64,000 bases of DNA from Bacteroides sp. (GCF_030151085.1 NZ_JASLER010000085.1:46469-110468); one strand, 5' to 3'; counted from the first letter of the stretch, positions 26,914 through 36,511 are shown. Made by a program: numbers and translations. Notes: a model not told the origin generated them from the sequence alone.

Positions 26914-27951
26914 CTAAATACCAATATTCGTATTCTGGTTTGCATCACTTTTCCAGTCATCTATCTGGATGCCGTTCAACCCTGCTTTCATCTTATCCAC
27001 CGTAATGGTATACACATAGTGGTTACCGGCAGTCCATTGCACGGCATTCACCACCTTTGTTTCAAAAGTACGGTCTGCCGTTTCGCCGTCGACACGTACC
27101 GTCAGACGAAATGAGAGGATAGACTCCGATGCCGTCATCGGTGCAATGAGGCAGGTCACGTTCGGGTTAGTCAGCGTGGTGGTCAAAGTTACTCCTGTTG
27201 CATCGGTCAATGTCAATGAAGAAACAGATGCCAGACCGTTCAAAACACCCGTACGCAGGTTCATAGTCCCTACACCCGTTTGCAAACGGTTTGTGGCACT
27301 AAGTATTTCTACCGATTTCAGTAGTAATTTCTCTGTAGCGGCAGTCGATTTCTTCACTTTAAAACTAACCTTGGCAAGGGCATGACGCATCGAAAAGCTA
27401 ACGGTTCGTAGCGACGAAGTGACATGGGTATATTCAACGGAAGATACCGTCACCGTATTTTTACCACCTGTAACAGGACTGGCATATAAGTAATCGTCCT
27501 GATCCGTTGCCTTAAAGTCCCTAGAACCGGCAGTTACGTTAACCGATGCAGCTACCGTATGATTGCCATCCGTACGATTGGACACGCTGCTCACCACCGG
27601 ATAGCAGGCATACAAATAGGCTTCTCCGCCATTCTCGGTCGCTATCAGCGGTGCATTATCCGAACTCCAGCTACCTCCCGATAAAGTATATTTTGACAAC
27701 GGATTACTGCCGTATTCCGCATGAGTGGTTTTCGTTGCATACACACTGATTGTTTCAACAGAAGTCACAGCAGCGCGGGTAGATGCAGCGGGATCTCCCG
27801 CCATGTCCACCGATTGTAATTGCAGTACCTCCTCTTCCGGTTGCGGTACATCCGGTAAACCGCTTCCCTCACAGGCTCCCAACAGCAGAGAGCCGAGGAA
27901 AAGACAACCTATTGTTTGTATGAAGTTTCGTTTATCCATATCTGTTTCCAT
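26914..27951 (-). CDS. Fimbrillin-family lipoprotein
   Basis: A 345-residue protein. The best start is the ATG at 27939 (MDKRNFIQ), just before a signal peptide ending LLLGAC (Cys27 of the long form). Arg59 in PAASTRAAVTSVETISVYAT is the candidate processing site. RHALAKVSFKVKKS is the HALAKV motif that recurs in Mfa-like fimbrillins. The C terminus (GNHYVYTITVDKMKAGL, then IDDWKSD) is the usual fimbrillin ending. A typical stalk or accessory pilin. Confidence 0.85.
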   Translation of the reverse strand: METDMDKRNFIQTIGCLFLGSLLLGACEGSGLPDVPQPEEEVLQLQSVDMAGDPAASTRAAVTSVETISVYATKTTHAEYGSNPLSKYTLSGGSWSSDNAPLIATENGGEAYLYACYPVVSSVSNRTDGNHTVAASVNVTAGSRDFKATDQDDYLYASPVTGGKNTVTVSSVEYTHVTSSLRTVSFSMRHALAKVSFKVKKSTAATEKLLLKSVEILSATNRLQTGVGTMNLRTGVLNGLASVSSLTLTDATGVTLTTTLTNPNVTCLIAPMTASESILSFRLTVRVDGETADRTFETKVVNAVQWTAGNHYVYTITVDKMKAGLNGIQIDDWKSDANQNTNIGI

Positions 27952-27969
27952 TATAGTTCATTTTCCATA

Positions 27970-28821
27970 TCAGGTAGCACTACCGCTATCCTCTTCTATC
28001 GGTTCGCTGAACGGAAGTACCGTTACACCCGTCAAAATCAATTCATTCGTCGAAGTAAAGGTATATTGATAATTATACCCTGCCTTCATTGTCAAAGAGG
28101 TAGATTGGTTATGACTCTTTGTACCATCTACATCGGCAACCAAAGTAATAATATATGTCCTGCTGTTTCCCGGCTCTATAATACCTGCAAAAGAATAGCG
28201 TTTCTTATTGGTAGAAACACTGGTTTGCAAAAGATTAATAGTCTCGCTTCCACTACCTCCGCGTATAGCGGTTCCTGCTACCGAAGCGGTAACTGAGTTC
28301 TGTACATCGCCATAGGAAACTACCACACTTATCTTTGCCACTGCCGGAGTAAAACTGAAAGTCACTTTATTTCCATTCAGTTCTCCTGTAGAGGTTAATT
28401 TCTTACTTTTCCAGAAACCGGCAAAAGTATTTTGGTCTTGCAGTATCCCTGTATAACCGGTAGGATAAGAAGCTGTAAATAGATCACTGCTACTGGTGGT
28501 AGTAATGAAAGTATTTGCATCCTTGGGCTTCCATGTATTCGTACCTTTCGTATAAGTTACTGCCGTTTCGCTATTCTTCTGAATCAGAATTTCATCAGTG
28601 TTGTCAAATGTCAGTTTGTCGTAATCCGACGAACTGACGGTACTTTCCGTCGTGCGGGTAGTAGTTTGCGGGGCAATCTCCGCCGATACCTCCAGCATGC
28701 GTGGCGCATCGTCCTCCTGTTGCGTACAGGAAACCAAACACCATACACCGAACATCATTATAAGTATCTTATTCATATCTTCCATACAACTTTTAAAGAC
28801 TTCCGTCAAAGACAGATTCAT
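27970..28821 (-). CDS. Fimbrillin-family lipoprotein
   Basis: A 283-residue frame. The real start is probably the ATG at 28785 or 28776 (MEDMNKIL / MNKILIMMFG), which removes a 29-bp overlap with the upstream gene. Lipobox WCLVSC; Arg56 of the long form in PQTTTRTTES. The C terminus (AGYNYQYTFTSTNELILTGV, then LPFSEPIEEDS) follows the fimbrillin pattern of a Trp/Tyr-rich strand and acidic tail. One of the shorter subunits in this set. Confidence 0.82.
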   Translation of the reverse strand: MNLSLTEVFKSCMEDMNKILIMMFGVWCLVSCTQQEDDAPRMLEVSAEIAPQTTTRTTESTVSSSDYDKLTFDNTDEILIQKNSETAVTYTKGTNTWKPKDANTFITTTSSSDLFTASYPTGYTGILQDQNTFAGFWKSKKLTSTGELNGNKVTFSFTPAVAKISVVVSYGDVQNSVTASVAGTAIRGGSGSETINLLQTSVSTNKKRYSFAGIIEPGNSRTYIITLVADVDGTKSHNQSTSLTMKAGYNYQYTFTSTNELILTGVTVLPFSEPIEEDSGSAT

Positions 28822-29653
28822 TCACCCAAGGTTTGATTGTTTCACCTACCGGAACCAGTACATCATTCTGTATCGTCAACGTATAGATATAATTCTTTCC
28901 TGCAACCCTGCCGCAGGAGACTTTACATTTATAACTCACCCCATTCGAAGTAATTACCGTCACATTTATATCCGTAGCCACAGCTTTCGGAGCAATGATA
29001 ACATGCCAGTCATGTTTCGTATCGTCCGGACGGAAGGGATAGACATTCTCATCGCTGCTGCCACCGGAATAGAGTCCGACTCCTTGTACAGAGAAATCAG
29101 AAGTGGCGGGTAATGTAACCTTACCCTCAAACTTCAATGTAAGTTTCACATTTTTATGTACAAACCAGTCCGGATTTTTAAAGGACAGCACACCCGTATT
29201 CGAAGCCTTCACCGTTGCCGGAGTCTCCAAGCGGTTGCTCAAGCGGTAATTCTCCACAGTCTTCTGGTCAGAACGGACACCATTATAATCCAATGGATAA
29301 ACTGCCTGATAGGTAGCACCGGACTCAAACAATAAATCACTGCCTGAAATAACAGGTGCCCAAGCCGTGCCATTATAGATGTAATCCACCGTTGAAGAAG
29401 CACTACCGCTACGGGTACGGGTAATACGGATGCGGTCGTTAACCTTGAACGTACTGCGGTCATACTCATTCTCAGCAGTAGCACGGGTAAGCGTTTCGTT
29501 GGACGAAATGCTTTCAATACCGGCAACAAGGGTCAGCGGACTGCCATCCGGCAACGGCAAAACATCACTTTCGGTACAAGCCGCACATAGCACCACCCAA
29601 CAAGCCAAGCATCCAATTATATATTTTCTCATACATTTCATCTTCCAATACAT
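28793..29653 (-). CDS. Fimbrillin-family lipoprotein
   Basis: A 286-residue frame, with translation likely from 29632 (MRKYIIGC). Lipobox VVLCAAC (Cys26 of the long form). Arg57 in SNETLTRATAENEYDRS. The C terminus reads GKNYIYTLTIQNDVLVPVG, then IKPWVNESV. The gene begins 2 bp after the stop of the previous gene, so translational coupling is likely. Confidence 0.83.
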   Translation of the reverse strand: MYWKMKCMRKYIIGCLACWVVLCAACTESDVLPLPDGSPLTLVAGIESISSNETLTRATAENEYDRSTFKVNDRIRITRTRSGSASSTVDYIYNGTAWAPVISGSDLLFESGATYQAVYPLDYNGVRSDQKTVENYRLSNRLETPATVKASNTGVLSFKNPDWFVHKNVKLTLKFEGKVTLPATSDFSVQGVGLYSGGSSDENVYPFRPDDTKHDWHVIIAPKAVATDINVTVITSNGVSYKCKVSCGRVAGKNYIYTLTIQNDVLVPVGETIKPWVNESVFDGSL

Positions 29654-29655
29654 TC

Positions 29656-30726
29656 TTAATTCAACACCGGAGGCATATCTGCACTATCTTCAATCTTCCC
29701 CCAACTCTCAATCTCCGCATCAGAGATAGTAATGCCGCGCTTTCCTAAAGTCAGGGTATAAACATAACGTTTTCCCTTTTCCCAAACCTGATTGAAAGCA
29801 TCGGTACTCTCAATGACCAAGAGGCGTTCCGTATCTGTCTTACTCAGCGAGGCTTCACCCAGCAACAGAGAAAGCTTGATGGTAACACCGGTAGTTGCCG
29901 CAGCCTTAGGAACTACCAACCCGTATGCTACGATAGCAGGACTACCCACAACACCCACCTGTTTTGGGTTTGCCGAAGGGGTAAAAGTCAGTTCGCCGGC
30001 GTTTGCCTGCCCGGACAGTGTACCGGCTGCCAATGTCATGGAACCACTGCTGACCACCTTAAAAGGTGTCGCGCTATTGTTAGCGGTCAAAGTAACCTTC
30101 TTCACATAATCATATGCAGCATCCGCAGGGCGGTCAGCGGCATTCACCATGCGAAAAGCAATCTGTGCCAGCGCGTGTTGCATATAGATCTTCGGAGTGA
30201 ATGCAGTGTTACTCACTGAGATAGCCACTTCCGAGCCGGAAAGCCCCGTACCTGCACCATACATATAGTCGTTCACGGAGCACTCATACTCGTTCGCCCC
30301 ATTGAAGGTTTGCGCGGCAGGTATACCTACAGAGATGGTAGGTCCTCCGGACGCATTTCCCTTCACAGTCTGTGCAGAGGGCGACCAGGCAAAGAGTCTT
30401 CCCGCTATGCCGTGTACATAAACTTTAGTTGCCGAAGTCCACACATTTCCTGCTACCGTAGGTACAGTGAAAACCGTACCTGTAGCCGAAGTTCCGGGAT
30501 AAAGAGTCATATCCGACGCACGGCCCACATAGATGCCAACAGTATTAATCCGATCGGCGGCCATACCAACGTTATTCACGATGGAACGGCTGTCGGCAGG
30601 ACTTGTGACAGCGGTAGTAACACCGGGTTGCAGGGCAATACGGTCACCTTCTTCAATCAAATTGTTTTCCTCCACACATCCCCCTATAAAAAGGGGGATG
30701 CAGAGGAGTAAAAGGGTTTGTTTCAT
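29656..30726 (-). CDS. Fimbrillin-family lipoprotein
   Basis: This 356-residue protein has an unambiguous signal MKQTLLLLCIPLFIGGC (Cys17). The putative processing site is Arg47 in PADSRSIVNNVG; here Ser replaces the usual Thr. MQHALAQIAFRM corresponds to the fimbrillin HALA motif, and GKRYVYTLTLGKRGITISDA to the C-terminal strand, ending with a Trp-containing tail (ESWGKIEDSAD). It is separated by only 1 bp from the upstream gene. Confidence 0.86.
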   Translation of the reverse strand: MKQTLLLLCIPLFIGGCVEENNLIEEGDRIALQPGVTTAVTSPADSRSIVNNVGMAADRINTVGIYVGRASDMTLYPGTSATGTVFTVPTVAGNVWTSATKVYVHGIAGRLFAWSPSAQTVKGNASGGPTISVGIPAAQTFNGANEYECSVNDYMYGAGTGLSGSEVAISVSNTAFTPKIYMQHALAQIAFRMVNAADRPADAAYDYVKKVTLTANNSATPFKVVSSGSMTLAAGTLSGQANAGELTFTPSANPKQVGVVGSPAIVAYGLVVPKAAATTGVTIKLSLLLGEASLSKTDTERLLVIESTDAFNQVWEKGKRYVYTLTLGKRGITISDAEIESWGKIEDSADMPPVLN

Positions 30727-30727
30727 A

Positions 30728-31759
30728 TTATTTTATATCAAGATCTCCACCTGCCACTTCAGTCCATTTTGTAACTTCAACCTCAGTGATACTAACTTCC
30801 GTACCGCCCAGTTTTACCGTATAAAGATGGTTTGATCCGGCAAGCCATTTACCTGAATTAGCCGTGGGTTGTTTCAAGTTCACCGAATAATCGGCTCCGT
30901 CTACCGTAAAGGTTGCTTTTATCTTGTCAGTTCCTATTGCATCATTGATAGGCAATACCAGAATACTAAACTTCCTAGAAGTCCCTTTATCAGCAGTCAG
31001 TGTATATCCATTTAGAATAGTACGTGTGTACTTGGCATTCTGTGCAGCACCGGGGGTAAGCATACCGTCGGTTATCCTCATTTTCGGATTGGTGCCTTTA
31101 CTTAACACATTGCTACTTGCCGCATTCTCCACTACAAATTTTGTCAAACTGCCCGCACCTTGGTAAGAGGCGTCTTTATATACCTGAAAACTTACCATAG
31201 CAAGAGCATGATTCATCACAAGCTTCACACTGCTTTTTTCCGATGCATTCGATACCTTTTCGACTTTTTTTGCCCACATACAATCTACTTCACCAGCAGC
31301 AGAAGCTATAGCCGTACTGCCACTTGCTGCATTATCGACAGCGGTAATAGTGGTAGCATCGGTTCCCTCCAATAAAGTAACGGATATATTCAAATCGGCA
31401 TCATGCTTTGGTATGGTGGGATAATAACCATAGATAGTAGCTTCTGCATTCGTCAGGTAAATCTTATCCGTTCCGCTATTACCCCATTTGCTACTACTAT
31501 ATGTATATACCGCATAATTATTAGTCTTAGCATCGGTATAATCAGTACCTGTAGCATATACGGCTACCTTCTGCATAGACGTCGCTTCCTGTATGGCGCT
31601 GCGTGTTGTTGCCACCATAGGATCTATCTGCAATTCCACCGGTTCCTTATTTTCGGTATCCTGCGAAATTTCATTTTCGCATCCGGCAAACAGCAACATG
31701 CAAGGCAATGCCCAATACATATACCGGAGATTCATTTTTTGCTTATTCATACTAATCAT
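30728..31759 (-). CDS. Fimbrillin-family lipoprotein
   Basis: This 343-residue protein has several candidate Met starts before the signal (MLLFAGC, Cys27). Arg53 lies in MVATTRSAIQEATSM. MNHALAMVSFQVY and GSNHLYTVKLGGTEVSITEV are the recurring fimbrillin motifs, and VTKWTEVAGGDLDIK is the C terminus. Gaps are 12 bp upstream and 1 bp downstream. Confidence 0.86.
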   Translation of the reverse strand: MISMNKQKMNLRYMYWALPCMLLFAGCENEISQDTENKEPVELQIDPMVATTRSAIQEATSMQKVAVYATGTDYTDAKTNNYAVYTYSSSKWGNSGTDKIYLTNAEATIYGYYPTIPKHDADLNISVTLLEGTDATTITAVDNAASGSTAIASAAGEVDCMWAKKVEKVSNASEKSSVKLVMNHALAMVSFQVYKDASYQGAGSLTKFVVENAASSNVLSKGTNPKMRITDGMLTPGAAQNAKYTRTILNGYTLTADKGTSRKFSILVLPINDAIGTDKIKATFTVDGADYSVNLKQPTANSGKWLAGSNHLYTVKLGGTEVSITEVEVTKWTEVAGGDLDIK

Positions 31760-31771
31760 CTCTTCTATTTC

Positions 31772-32764
31772 TTAATTTCTCTCTCCTATCTCCACATCAC
31801 CCGCCTCTACCAGAGTCCATTCTTTCACCTCTACTGAGGTAATGGAAAGAGATTTATCGGCAATACTCAAAGTCACTTCGTGGGATATACCTGCTTTCAA
31901 TATATCCGCCGCAGACACTCCGCCATAGGAAATTTCGATATTGCTAAATGTACCCACAGAGGTTTCTACCGTCAACGTGTATTTACCGGTATTACCGAGT
32001 GGCGGCAGCATCAGATTGCCCACTGCCACAGCAGTAGTACCCGTAACGTCCTTACCGCCATCTTTAGGTGTCAATGACAGGCCGGGAGTTGTAGCCGAAA
32101 ATGCCGGTACTCCCGTTGCCAAGGGAACCACCGCCTGCGTCAGGGCCTCATTCACCGTGATACGTGTAATCTTCACTGCCAGTCCATCCGCCTGCTTCTT
32201 GCATGCCTTAAAGCAAAGGCGTGTAAGAAGATGGTTGAATGTGAGGGATTTGTCCTTATCGGACTGCGTATTTCCTGAGAACTTTTCGCCATCCCAGCAG
32301 TTACCTTGCAACTCCTTTACATATAGTAAATCTTCTTGCCCGGTCAGCGTGTAAGAAACCTCTCCATTGGTTGGTACAGCCTGGGGGGAATAGGCCACCA
32401 GATAGAGGTAAGCTCCATAACGAGGATAAAAAGGAGAAGCGGACGTAGTGCTTCCCTCTTTAGATGTCCACGTCATAGTCCCCTCCGCACCGACAGATGC
32501 CTTCCAGACGCCTTCATATTCGTCGTCACTCAGGGAAGTATAGTTCCCCTGGGTTGTAGAGAAAGCAACCGAAGCAGTGAATGCCTCTTTGGGTTCGGTA
32601 CGGGTAACCACCGAGCCTTGTATTGCACCTCCACGGGCACAAAGACGTATCGGAACTACCGCCTCGTCCGTATCAGGCAAAGCGGTAATGTCCGCACAAC
32701 CTTGCGAAAGCAAGAGCAGGCAATAGCTTGACAAAATTCCAAGTAGTTTCCGTTTCATACACAT
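31772..32764 (-). CDS. Fimbrillin-family lipoprotein
   Basis: This 330-residue protein has signal peptide LLLLSQGC (Cys23) and Arg55 in GSVVTRTEPKEAF. Unlike most neighbours it has SLTFNHLLTRLCFKACK instead of HALAKV, placing it in a subgroup with the two genes on its upstream side (33793 and 34800), which also have an (F/R)xHLLT(R/K)L or FNHLTTQL motif. The C terminus is VTLSIADKSLSITSVEVKEW. Confidence 0.84.
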   Translation of the reverse strand: MCMKRKLLGILSSYCLLLLSQGCADITALPDTDEAVVPIRLCARGGAIQGSVVTRTEPKEAFTASVAFSTTQGNYTSLSDDEYEGVWKASVGAEGTMTWTSKEGSTTSASPFYPRYGAYLYLVAYSPQAVPTNGEVSYTLTGQEDLLYVKELQGNCWDGEKFSGNTQSDKDKSLTFNHLLTRLCFKACKKQADGLAVKITRITVNEALTQAVVPLATGVPAFSATTPGLSLTPKDGGKDVTGTTAVAVGNLMLPPLGNTGKYTLTVETSVGTFSNIEISYGGVSAADILKAGISHEVTLSIADKSLSITSVEVKEWTLVEAGDVEIGERN

Positions 32765-32782
32765 GACACAAGGTTTAATACA

Positions 32783-33793
32783 TTATTTCAAATCGGCATT
32801 ACCGGGAGTTCCAACTACCCACTTGGCTACAGTAGCAGTAACGTCAATGATAGCAACACCGGAACCGGAAGCCGCTTCAGGTTCAGTCACATTCAAAGAA
32901 ATAAGGTGTGAACTTCCTGTTACAGTAACTAAGTCGGAAGTAGTATCTTTAATGGGCACATTAGAAAATAGCAAATCAGTTCCGCCAACAGTCAAGGTTA
33001 CATCCAACTTCACTAAAGATTCTCCCTTAATCATAACCGGATTGCCTATCTTGGCAAGTGTTCCACTCAAAGCAGGATTGTTAATGCCAGGTACAAACAG
33101 TGGTGATGCACTGCTCCAGGTAACAACACCATCTGCTGCATTTACCGATTGGGGAAGCTGTGCGCTCTGAACCTTGATATTCTTTACAGTCACGGTCTTA
33201 CCATCCCAATCACCGGTACCGGAAGCCTCAGTCATTTTCACTTGAAAATTCAATTGGGTAGTGAGGTGGTTGAAAGACAGATTAATAGGAGAAGCCGGTG
33301 TGCCTTCGCTACCTGCATCCACAGCCGTAGCATACATCACGTCCTGTTGTCCGTCTACATCGTTCATGGTAACAATTGTACCCGAAGCAGCCAGACTACC
33401 GGTAGGAGCCACTGCCGCCAGATAAGATTTCATTGTGGACGATGTATTATCATAGTAAAGCGTCGGGTTCAAAGAAACCTCTGTACTTGTTCCAGCCTTA
33501 AAGGAAGCTGTAGATGTGTTAGCACGGACTTTTAATTCACCGATACCGGACGTAATATCATTTGATCTTACCGCAATGAAGCTGCTCCAGTCTGCACTTG
33601 CTCCGTCACACATCAGCACGGTTGCCGACACATTATTACCATCCGCTACCACAGCACGGGTCAATCCCTGCACACTCTGTCCGATACGGATTGCTTTTGC
33701 ATTCACCTGAACATCGGGTGTGTTTGTGTTTTCACTCTCACTACAGCCGACTGCCAATAGCGTCAATACTGCCAAACCAATTCTTGTTTTCAT
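32783..33793 (-). CDS. Fimbrillin-family lipoprotein
   Basis: This 336-residue protein has signal MKTRIGLAVLTLLAVGC (Cys17) and Arg46 in VQGLTRAVVADG. It contains NLSFNHLTTQLNFQVKM and a C terminus LISLNVTEPEAASGSG, then VAKWVVGTPGNADLK. It is preceded by the largest gap in the lipoprotein run (44 bp). A member of the HLLT/HLTT subgroup; it could be a major stalk subunit, but sequence alone does not tell. Confidence 0.84.
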   Translation of the reverse strand: MKTRIGLAVLTLLAVGCSESENTNTPDVQVNAKAIRIGQSVQGLTRAVVADGNNVSATVLMCDGASADWSSFIAVRSNDITSGIGELKVRANTSTASFKAGTSTEVSLNPTLYYDNTSSTMKSYLAAVAPTGSLAASGTIVTMNDVDGQQDVMYATAVDAGSEGTPASPINLSFNHLTTQLNFQVKMTEASGTGDWDGKTVTVKNIKVQSAQLPQSVNAADGVVTWSSASPLFVPGINNPALSGTLAKIGNPVMIKGESLVKLDVTLTVGGTDLLFSNVPIKDTTSDLVTVTGSSHLISLNVTEPEAASGSGVAIIDVTATVAKWVVGTPGNADLK

Positions 33794-33837
33794 TTCTAAG
33801 TTCGTTTTAGTTAATATACTATTAAATATAAAATTCT

Positions 33838-34800
33838 TTATTCTTTGCTTTTATCCTTATCCGGAACAATTTCGCCACTACCGCCGTTGCCATCTTTCCA
33901 CGAAGTTACCGCAGCTGTAACACTGATCTCCACAGGATCGGGAGAAACAGGATCAGGAATGTCAACCTTTACTGTATAGGCCACTCCACCCTCGCCCGAG
34001 CCGCCTTCAAAATGAACGGGAAGTTCCGTATAGACCAAGTCATGGGCCGGTTCGTTATCAACAGCCAAATGAAGGTCTATCGTAAATTCAGCATTCGGCT
34101 GCACAAACACATAGCCCGGAAGATCGGCGGCACCGTTCTCGAAGGGGAAGCCGGAACCGTTTCCCGTAGCGTCATAAACAGTGACGGAAATCGTGGAAGC
34201 GTCGCTGCTCAGTTCTTCAGTCAACAGGGAAAGTGTCACCTGACGGGTCAAGCCATTCAAGTGAAGTGCACGAATACTGTATTTGTCGGTTTCGGCAGCA
34301 TCCAATTTCAGATGGAAGCTGAGTTTAGTCAGAAGATGGCGATGGGTAAGCCGCCGCTCCTCCTCCATCGTGAAAGGATTATCCTGCGAACCGGCAAGTT
34401 CAGGACTCATTAGCAGATCTTCTTCTCCCGTAAGGGTATGGACCAGCGTACCGTCCGCGCTCAAAGGTGCGGGAGGATAGAAACTGCGCAAGTACAGGGG
34501 ACTACCATCCAAGGGATAATAACGTACAGGGGTAAGCACTATTTCGTTATCAGTGGCCACGCCATCCCAACACTCCGTATAGCTGCTCGTGGCAGTTCCA
34601 CATGCCACACAGAGAGGCGTACCGTCGAAAGCGTCAACGGCGGCGCGGGTCTGGATGCCGGTATAGAGACGAACAACAACCGGTTCGGGATCAGGTTCCG
34701 GTTCGGGACGCAGTTCGAGGGAGCGCTCCGTGCAGGAGGCAAGAAGTGCCAGAGATAGCAACAGCAGATATAGCTTGAATATGTATTTCATACGTTCCAT
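33838..34800 (-). CDS. Fimbrillin-family lipoprotein, first of the run
   Basis: A 320-residue protein. Lipobox SLALLASC (Cys23) is followed by a Glu/Pro spacer (RPEPEPDPEP) and Arg52 in TGIQTRAAVDAF. RHLLTKLSFHLKLD is the subgroup motif. The C terminus has the strand AYTVKVDIPDPVSP, then TSWKDGNGGSG and an unusually charged tail DKDKSKE. It directly follows the DUF3575 gene (9 bp). The ATG at 34791 is an equally good start. Confidence 0.82.
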   Translation of the reverse strand: MERMKYIFKLYLLLLSLALLASCTERSLELRPEPEPDPEPVVVRLYTGIQTRAAVDAFDGTPLCVACGTATSSYTECWDGVATDNEIVLTPVRYYPLDGSPLYLRSFYPPAPLSADGTLVHTLTGEEDLLMSPELAGSQDNPFTMEEERRLTHRHLLTKLSFHLKLDAAETDKYSIRALHLNGLTRQVTLSLLTEELSSDASTISVTVYDATGNGSGFPFENGAADLPGYVFVQPNAEFTIDLHLAVDNEPAHDLVYTELPVHFEGGSGEGGVAYTVKVDIPDPVSPDPVEISVTAAVTSWKDGNGGSGEIVPDKDKSKE

Positions 34801-34809
34801 AATATCCTC

Positions 34810-36117
34810 CTATTTGGTTAACCAGCGGTAGCTGATACTGAGGTTAATACCCGTGATCCCCCAATGTTCTGAAGAGAAATCATGATGATAATAAGCATGC
34901 GGAGGCTCGTATTCGTAAGCCTTGCAGGAAGCCTTACGGTAACCACCACGTAATCCGGCTTCAAGACCCAAACGGCGAGTTAGGGGTACATAAATGCCCA
35001 ATGAAAGCCCGGTGCTCCAATAAGTACCGGTAGAACAGAAGTCTCTTGGGATAGTATTATTGTCCGAAGCCGTGTCAGCATCGGGGGAAATACGATAGTC
35101 GAAATCTCCTGATTGCCCGTAAGTGCCGATGTAAAGCCAACGGTAGGTACCGGTACCGCAAAGCCAGAGACGAGGTTCGAAGCTATAGCCTGAAATCCCC
35201 CAAAACTTATTACCCTTGCCGCCTTCCCAACGACTGTATTCTGCGGAGGCTTGAACCGACCAGCAGTGGGCGAAGAAAAATTCAGCCGCAAGATTAGGAC
35301 GAAAAGAGGCAAGGTCACCCTCTGAAGTGAGCCCCGCCCATGCAGACAGATTCGTTTTCAGTGCAATGAGGGGAACACCCGTCAATTTAGGACGGGAGAC
35401 TGCCAAATTCGTTCTAAAAGTTTCCGGTATGACAGGGATGAAAAAGGTATTATTTTCATTATATATACCTTTGTCGTTAGATACAAGGGAGGTGTTTCTT
35501 TGCTCCGCCGCAGTTACGGTTAGCACTAAGGGTCGGGTGTCCGAACTTTTAAGCTGTACCGTACAAACTGCCGCGTTACGAAGCAAAGGAAGTAGCTTTT
35601 TCTGGATGTAATCGTAGGCGAAACCACAGTTTAGCCGTTTCAGCAGAAACTTGCAACGCTCCCTATCGAGAACCTCAGCCAGTATCCGTAACACGTCTTC
35701 ACGATCGGGAACGGAAAGATCAGCAGTCACCAACTGGCGAAGCCCCGTCCAATTCTCGCCCTGCGGACGGATAAGGATACGGTGTTGATCAAGGTGCGGA
35801 TATTTCCACAGAAGATAACCTTTTACAGCAACGGCACGTGTATGTGCCAGACGGAAGTTATAATGAGCATTGCCATCGGGTGAGGCATAGGCAGCAATGA
35901 CCAGAGTGTCAATACGGGTAGCGGCAATGCTATCCGAAAAAAGGGAGCTAAACGCTTCCAAAGTATGTGGATTGTCCATATAGTCATATTCAACCAAAGA
36001 ACGGTCGAAACGGAAATGGAGCAGTAAGGGACTGCCACAAAGCGTGTCGCTACCGGAGGACCAAGCGGAAGCCGGTAACAGGAAAAGGCATACTATCAGA
36101 AGGGCTCTTATCATCAC
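34810..36117 (-). CDS. DUF3575 outer-membrane protein with OmpA-like N-terminal region
   Basis: A 435-residue protein with an ordinary signal peptide (LIVCLFLLPASAWS), not a lipobox. Residues 25-190 resemble an OmpA-like periplasmic fold (LHFRFDRSLVEYDYMDNP, then AYASPDGNAHYNFRLAHTRA). Residues 245-435 form a DUF3575-type beta-barrel (ALKTNLSAWAGL, RWLYIGTYGQSGDFDY, ending NLSISYRWL). Proteins of this kind precede fimbrillins in many Bacteroidales operons and probably help surface display or anchoring; the exact role is unknown. It is the second gene of the operon, 19 bp after the Rrf2-like gene. Confidence 0.82.
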   Translation of the reverse strand: MMIRALLIVCLFLLPASAWSSGSDTLCGSPLLLHFRFDRSLVEYDYMDNPHTLEAFSSLFSDSIAATRIDTLVIAAYASPDGNAHYNFRLAHTRAVAVKGYLLWKYPHLDQHRILIRPQGENWTGLRQLVTADLSVPDREDVLRILAEVLDRERCKFLLKRLNCGFAYDYIQKKLLPLLRNAAVCTVQLKSSDTRPLVLTVTAAEQRNTSLVSNDKGIYNENNTFFIPVIPETFRTNLAVSRPKLTGVPLIALKTNLSAWAGLTSEGDLASFRPNLAAEFFFAHCWSVQASAEYSRWEGGKGNKFWGISGYSFEPRLWLCGTGTYRWLYIGTYGQSGDFDYRISPDADTASDNNTIPRDFCSTGTYWSTGLSLGIYVPLTRRLGLEAGLRGGYRKASCKAYEYEPPHAYYHHDFSSEHWGITGINLSISYRWLTK

Positions 36118-36136
36118 TGTTTATTTTGTTCGATTC

Positions 36137-36511
36137 TTAAAAATCAGTCATCTTAATTTCCGAAAGGTAAATGCGAGTCATCTGATTGATGACGCCCAAA
36201 CGGTTCGCAGCACCTCGAAAGCGGGTATATAATTCCTCCTTCGTAGGCTGGTTGCAGTTCAAGTGTTCGCCGGTAGCTTCCAGAACGTCCAAAAGAGATA
36301 TGGTTCCATAAGGACGGCAAAGCAGATAGGACGACGGAACACCGGAAACGGAGTCGGGCGACTTCAAACGGATGAGCCCACCCGATACAAGTTTACATAA
36401 AAGCAGGTAGAGATTCTCCGGGGAACACATACAAGTTTCCAAACGGTTGGAAGAACCGCAAGAGATATCTCCTAAAAGTGCTATAGCTGTTTGAGTCAGA
36501 GGGGTTAACAT
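36137..36511 (-). CDS. Rrf2-like winged-helix regulator, first gene of the fimbrial operon
   Basis: A 124-residue protein. ENLYLLLCKLVSGGLIRL followed by SYLLCRPYGTISLLDVLEAT matches the wing and dimerisation helix of Rrf2-family regulators, and the length fits. Six Cys residues are present, but not the regular iron-sulfur cluster spacing. Its promoter would be the invertible one about 110 bp upstream, but in this assembly that promoter points the other way. It may regulate the operon or the inversion; neither is shown. Confidence 0.6.
   Translation of the reverse strand: MLTPLTQTAIALLGDISCGSSNRLETCMCSPENLYLLLCKLVSGGLIRLKSPDSVSGVPSSYLLCRPYGTISLLDVLEATGEHLNCNQPTKEELYTRFRGAANRLGVINQMTRIYLSEIKMTDF

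Noticed and set aside
28793..28821. Overlap of two fimbrillin genes as a frameshift or fusion
   Set aside because: Both proteins are complete with their own lipobox; the downstream gene simply starts at a later ATG (28785 or 28776).
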